A DNA stretch of 6,495 bases, taken from positions 8,685 to 15,179 of the forward strand of contig PBSP01000006.1 of assembly GCA_002726845.1 (NCBI GenBank), in the 5' to 3' direction. Shown here in pieces: positions 6,469 to 6,495 of this stretch (within the stretch, counting starts at the first letter, position 1; each line of letters opens with the position of its first letter). The notes under the pieces are model-generated. The model saw only the letters and a program-made list of their open reading frames with translations. It had not been told where the DNA came from and searched no databases. The stretch is from Methanobacteriota archaeon. GTDB lineage: Archaea > Thermoplasmatota > Poseidoniia > Poseidoniales > Poseidoniaceae. The translations under genes were made by a program, and so were the position numbers.

Positions 6469-6495
6469 TTACGGTCGTTCAAGAAAGATATGGGT
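6469..6495 (-). other. Possible 3' end of an upstream gene
   Basis: Two minus-strand frames entering from the right edge could be the tail of a preceding gene. One ends at TAA 6471-6469, leaving 12 bases before mptE (tail HIFLERP). The other runs past this span to TGA 6431-6429, overlapping mptE by 28 bases (tail including NVEEMCSNLQMMD). With only 27-67 bases visible I cannot choose, and this may equally be a promoter or leader. A weak CATATCTT at about 6492-6485 is too far from certain to call. Confidence 0.25.

Overview
The window looks like chromosomal DNA of a euryarchaeon, most plausibly a marine planktonic lineage such as Marine Group II/Poseidoniales. The lineage is an inference. What the sequence shows directly is the large subunit (DP2) of the archaeal family-D DNA polymerase, an MptE-type archaeal pterin pyrophosphokinase, and base composition near 50% G+C by eye. 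It is densely packed housekeeping DNA with almost no non-coding sequence. I see no mobile element, CRISPR array, tRNA or rRNA.

Layout from left to right. (1) 1-299, minus strand: the first ~99 codons of a class I SAM-dependent methyltransferase, cut off by the window edge. (2) 300-893, minus strand: pyrE, orotate phosphoribosyltransferase. Its stop codon directly abuts the GTG start of the methyltransferase, so the two form one transcription unit. (3) 894-1008: a 115-bp divergent intergenic region, the only real promoter-bearing gap, with weak TATA-like elements and a short inverted repeat. (4) 1009-5085, plus strand: polC/DP2, intact at 1358 codons, intein-free, with its catalytic Asp pair, two zinc ribbons and a C-terminal PCNA-binding (PIP) box. 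(5) 5086-5712, minus strand: a small two-pass membrane protein of unknown function with an extracytoplasmic beta-sandwich-like domain. Its stop codon abuts the polC stop tail-to-tail with no base between. (6) 5731-6456, minus strand: an MptE-like 6-hydroxymethyl-7,8-dihydropterin pyrophosphokinase, just upstream of the membrane-protein gene and probably co-transcribed with it. (7) 6457-6495: the mptE ribosome-binding site, and possibly the tail of a further gene.

The genes cover pyrimidine nucleotide synthesis, genome replication and pterin (folate or methanopterin) cofactor synthesis, plus an RNA- or small-molecule-modifying methyltransferase and an envelope protein. I found no evidence of a new defence or mobile system. 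The points most worth a second look are inside known proteins. Both DP2 zinc ribbons have their second Cys-x2-Cys knuckle opened up by inserted residues. The DP2 PIP box follows the conserved core almost without a linker. PyrE looks bacterial in type and has Arg where the catalytic-loop His normally sits. A perfect 7-bp inverted repeat sits exactly on the zero-gap convergent gene junction.
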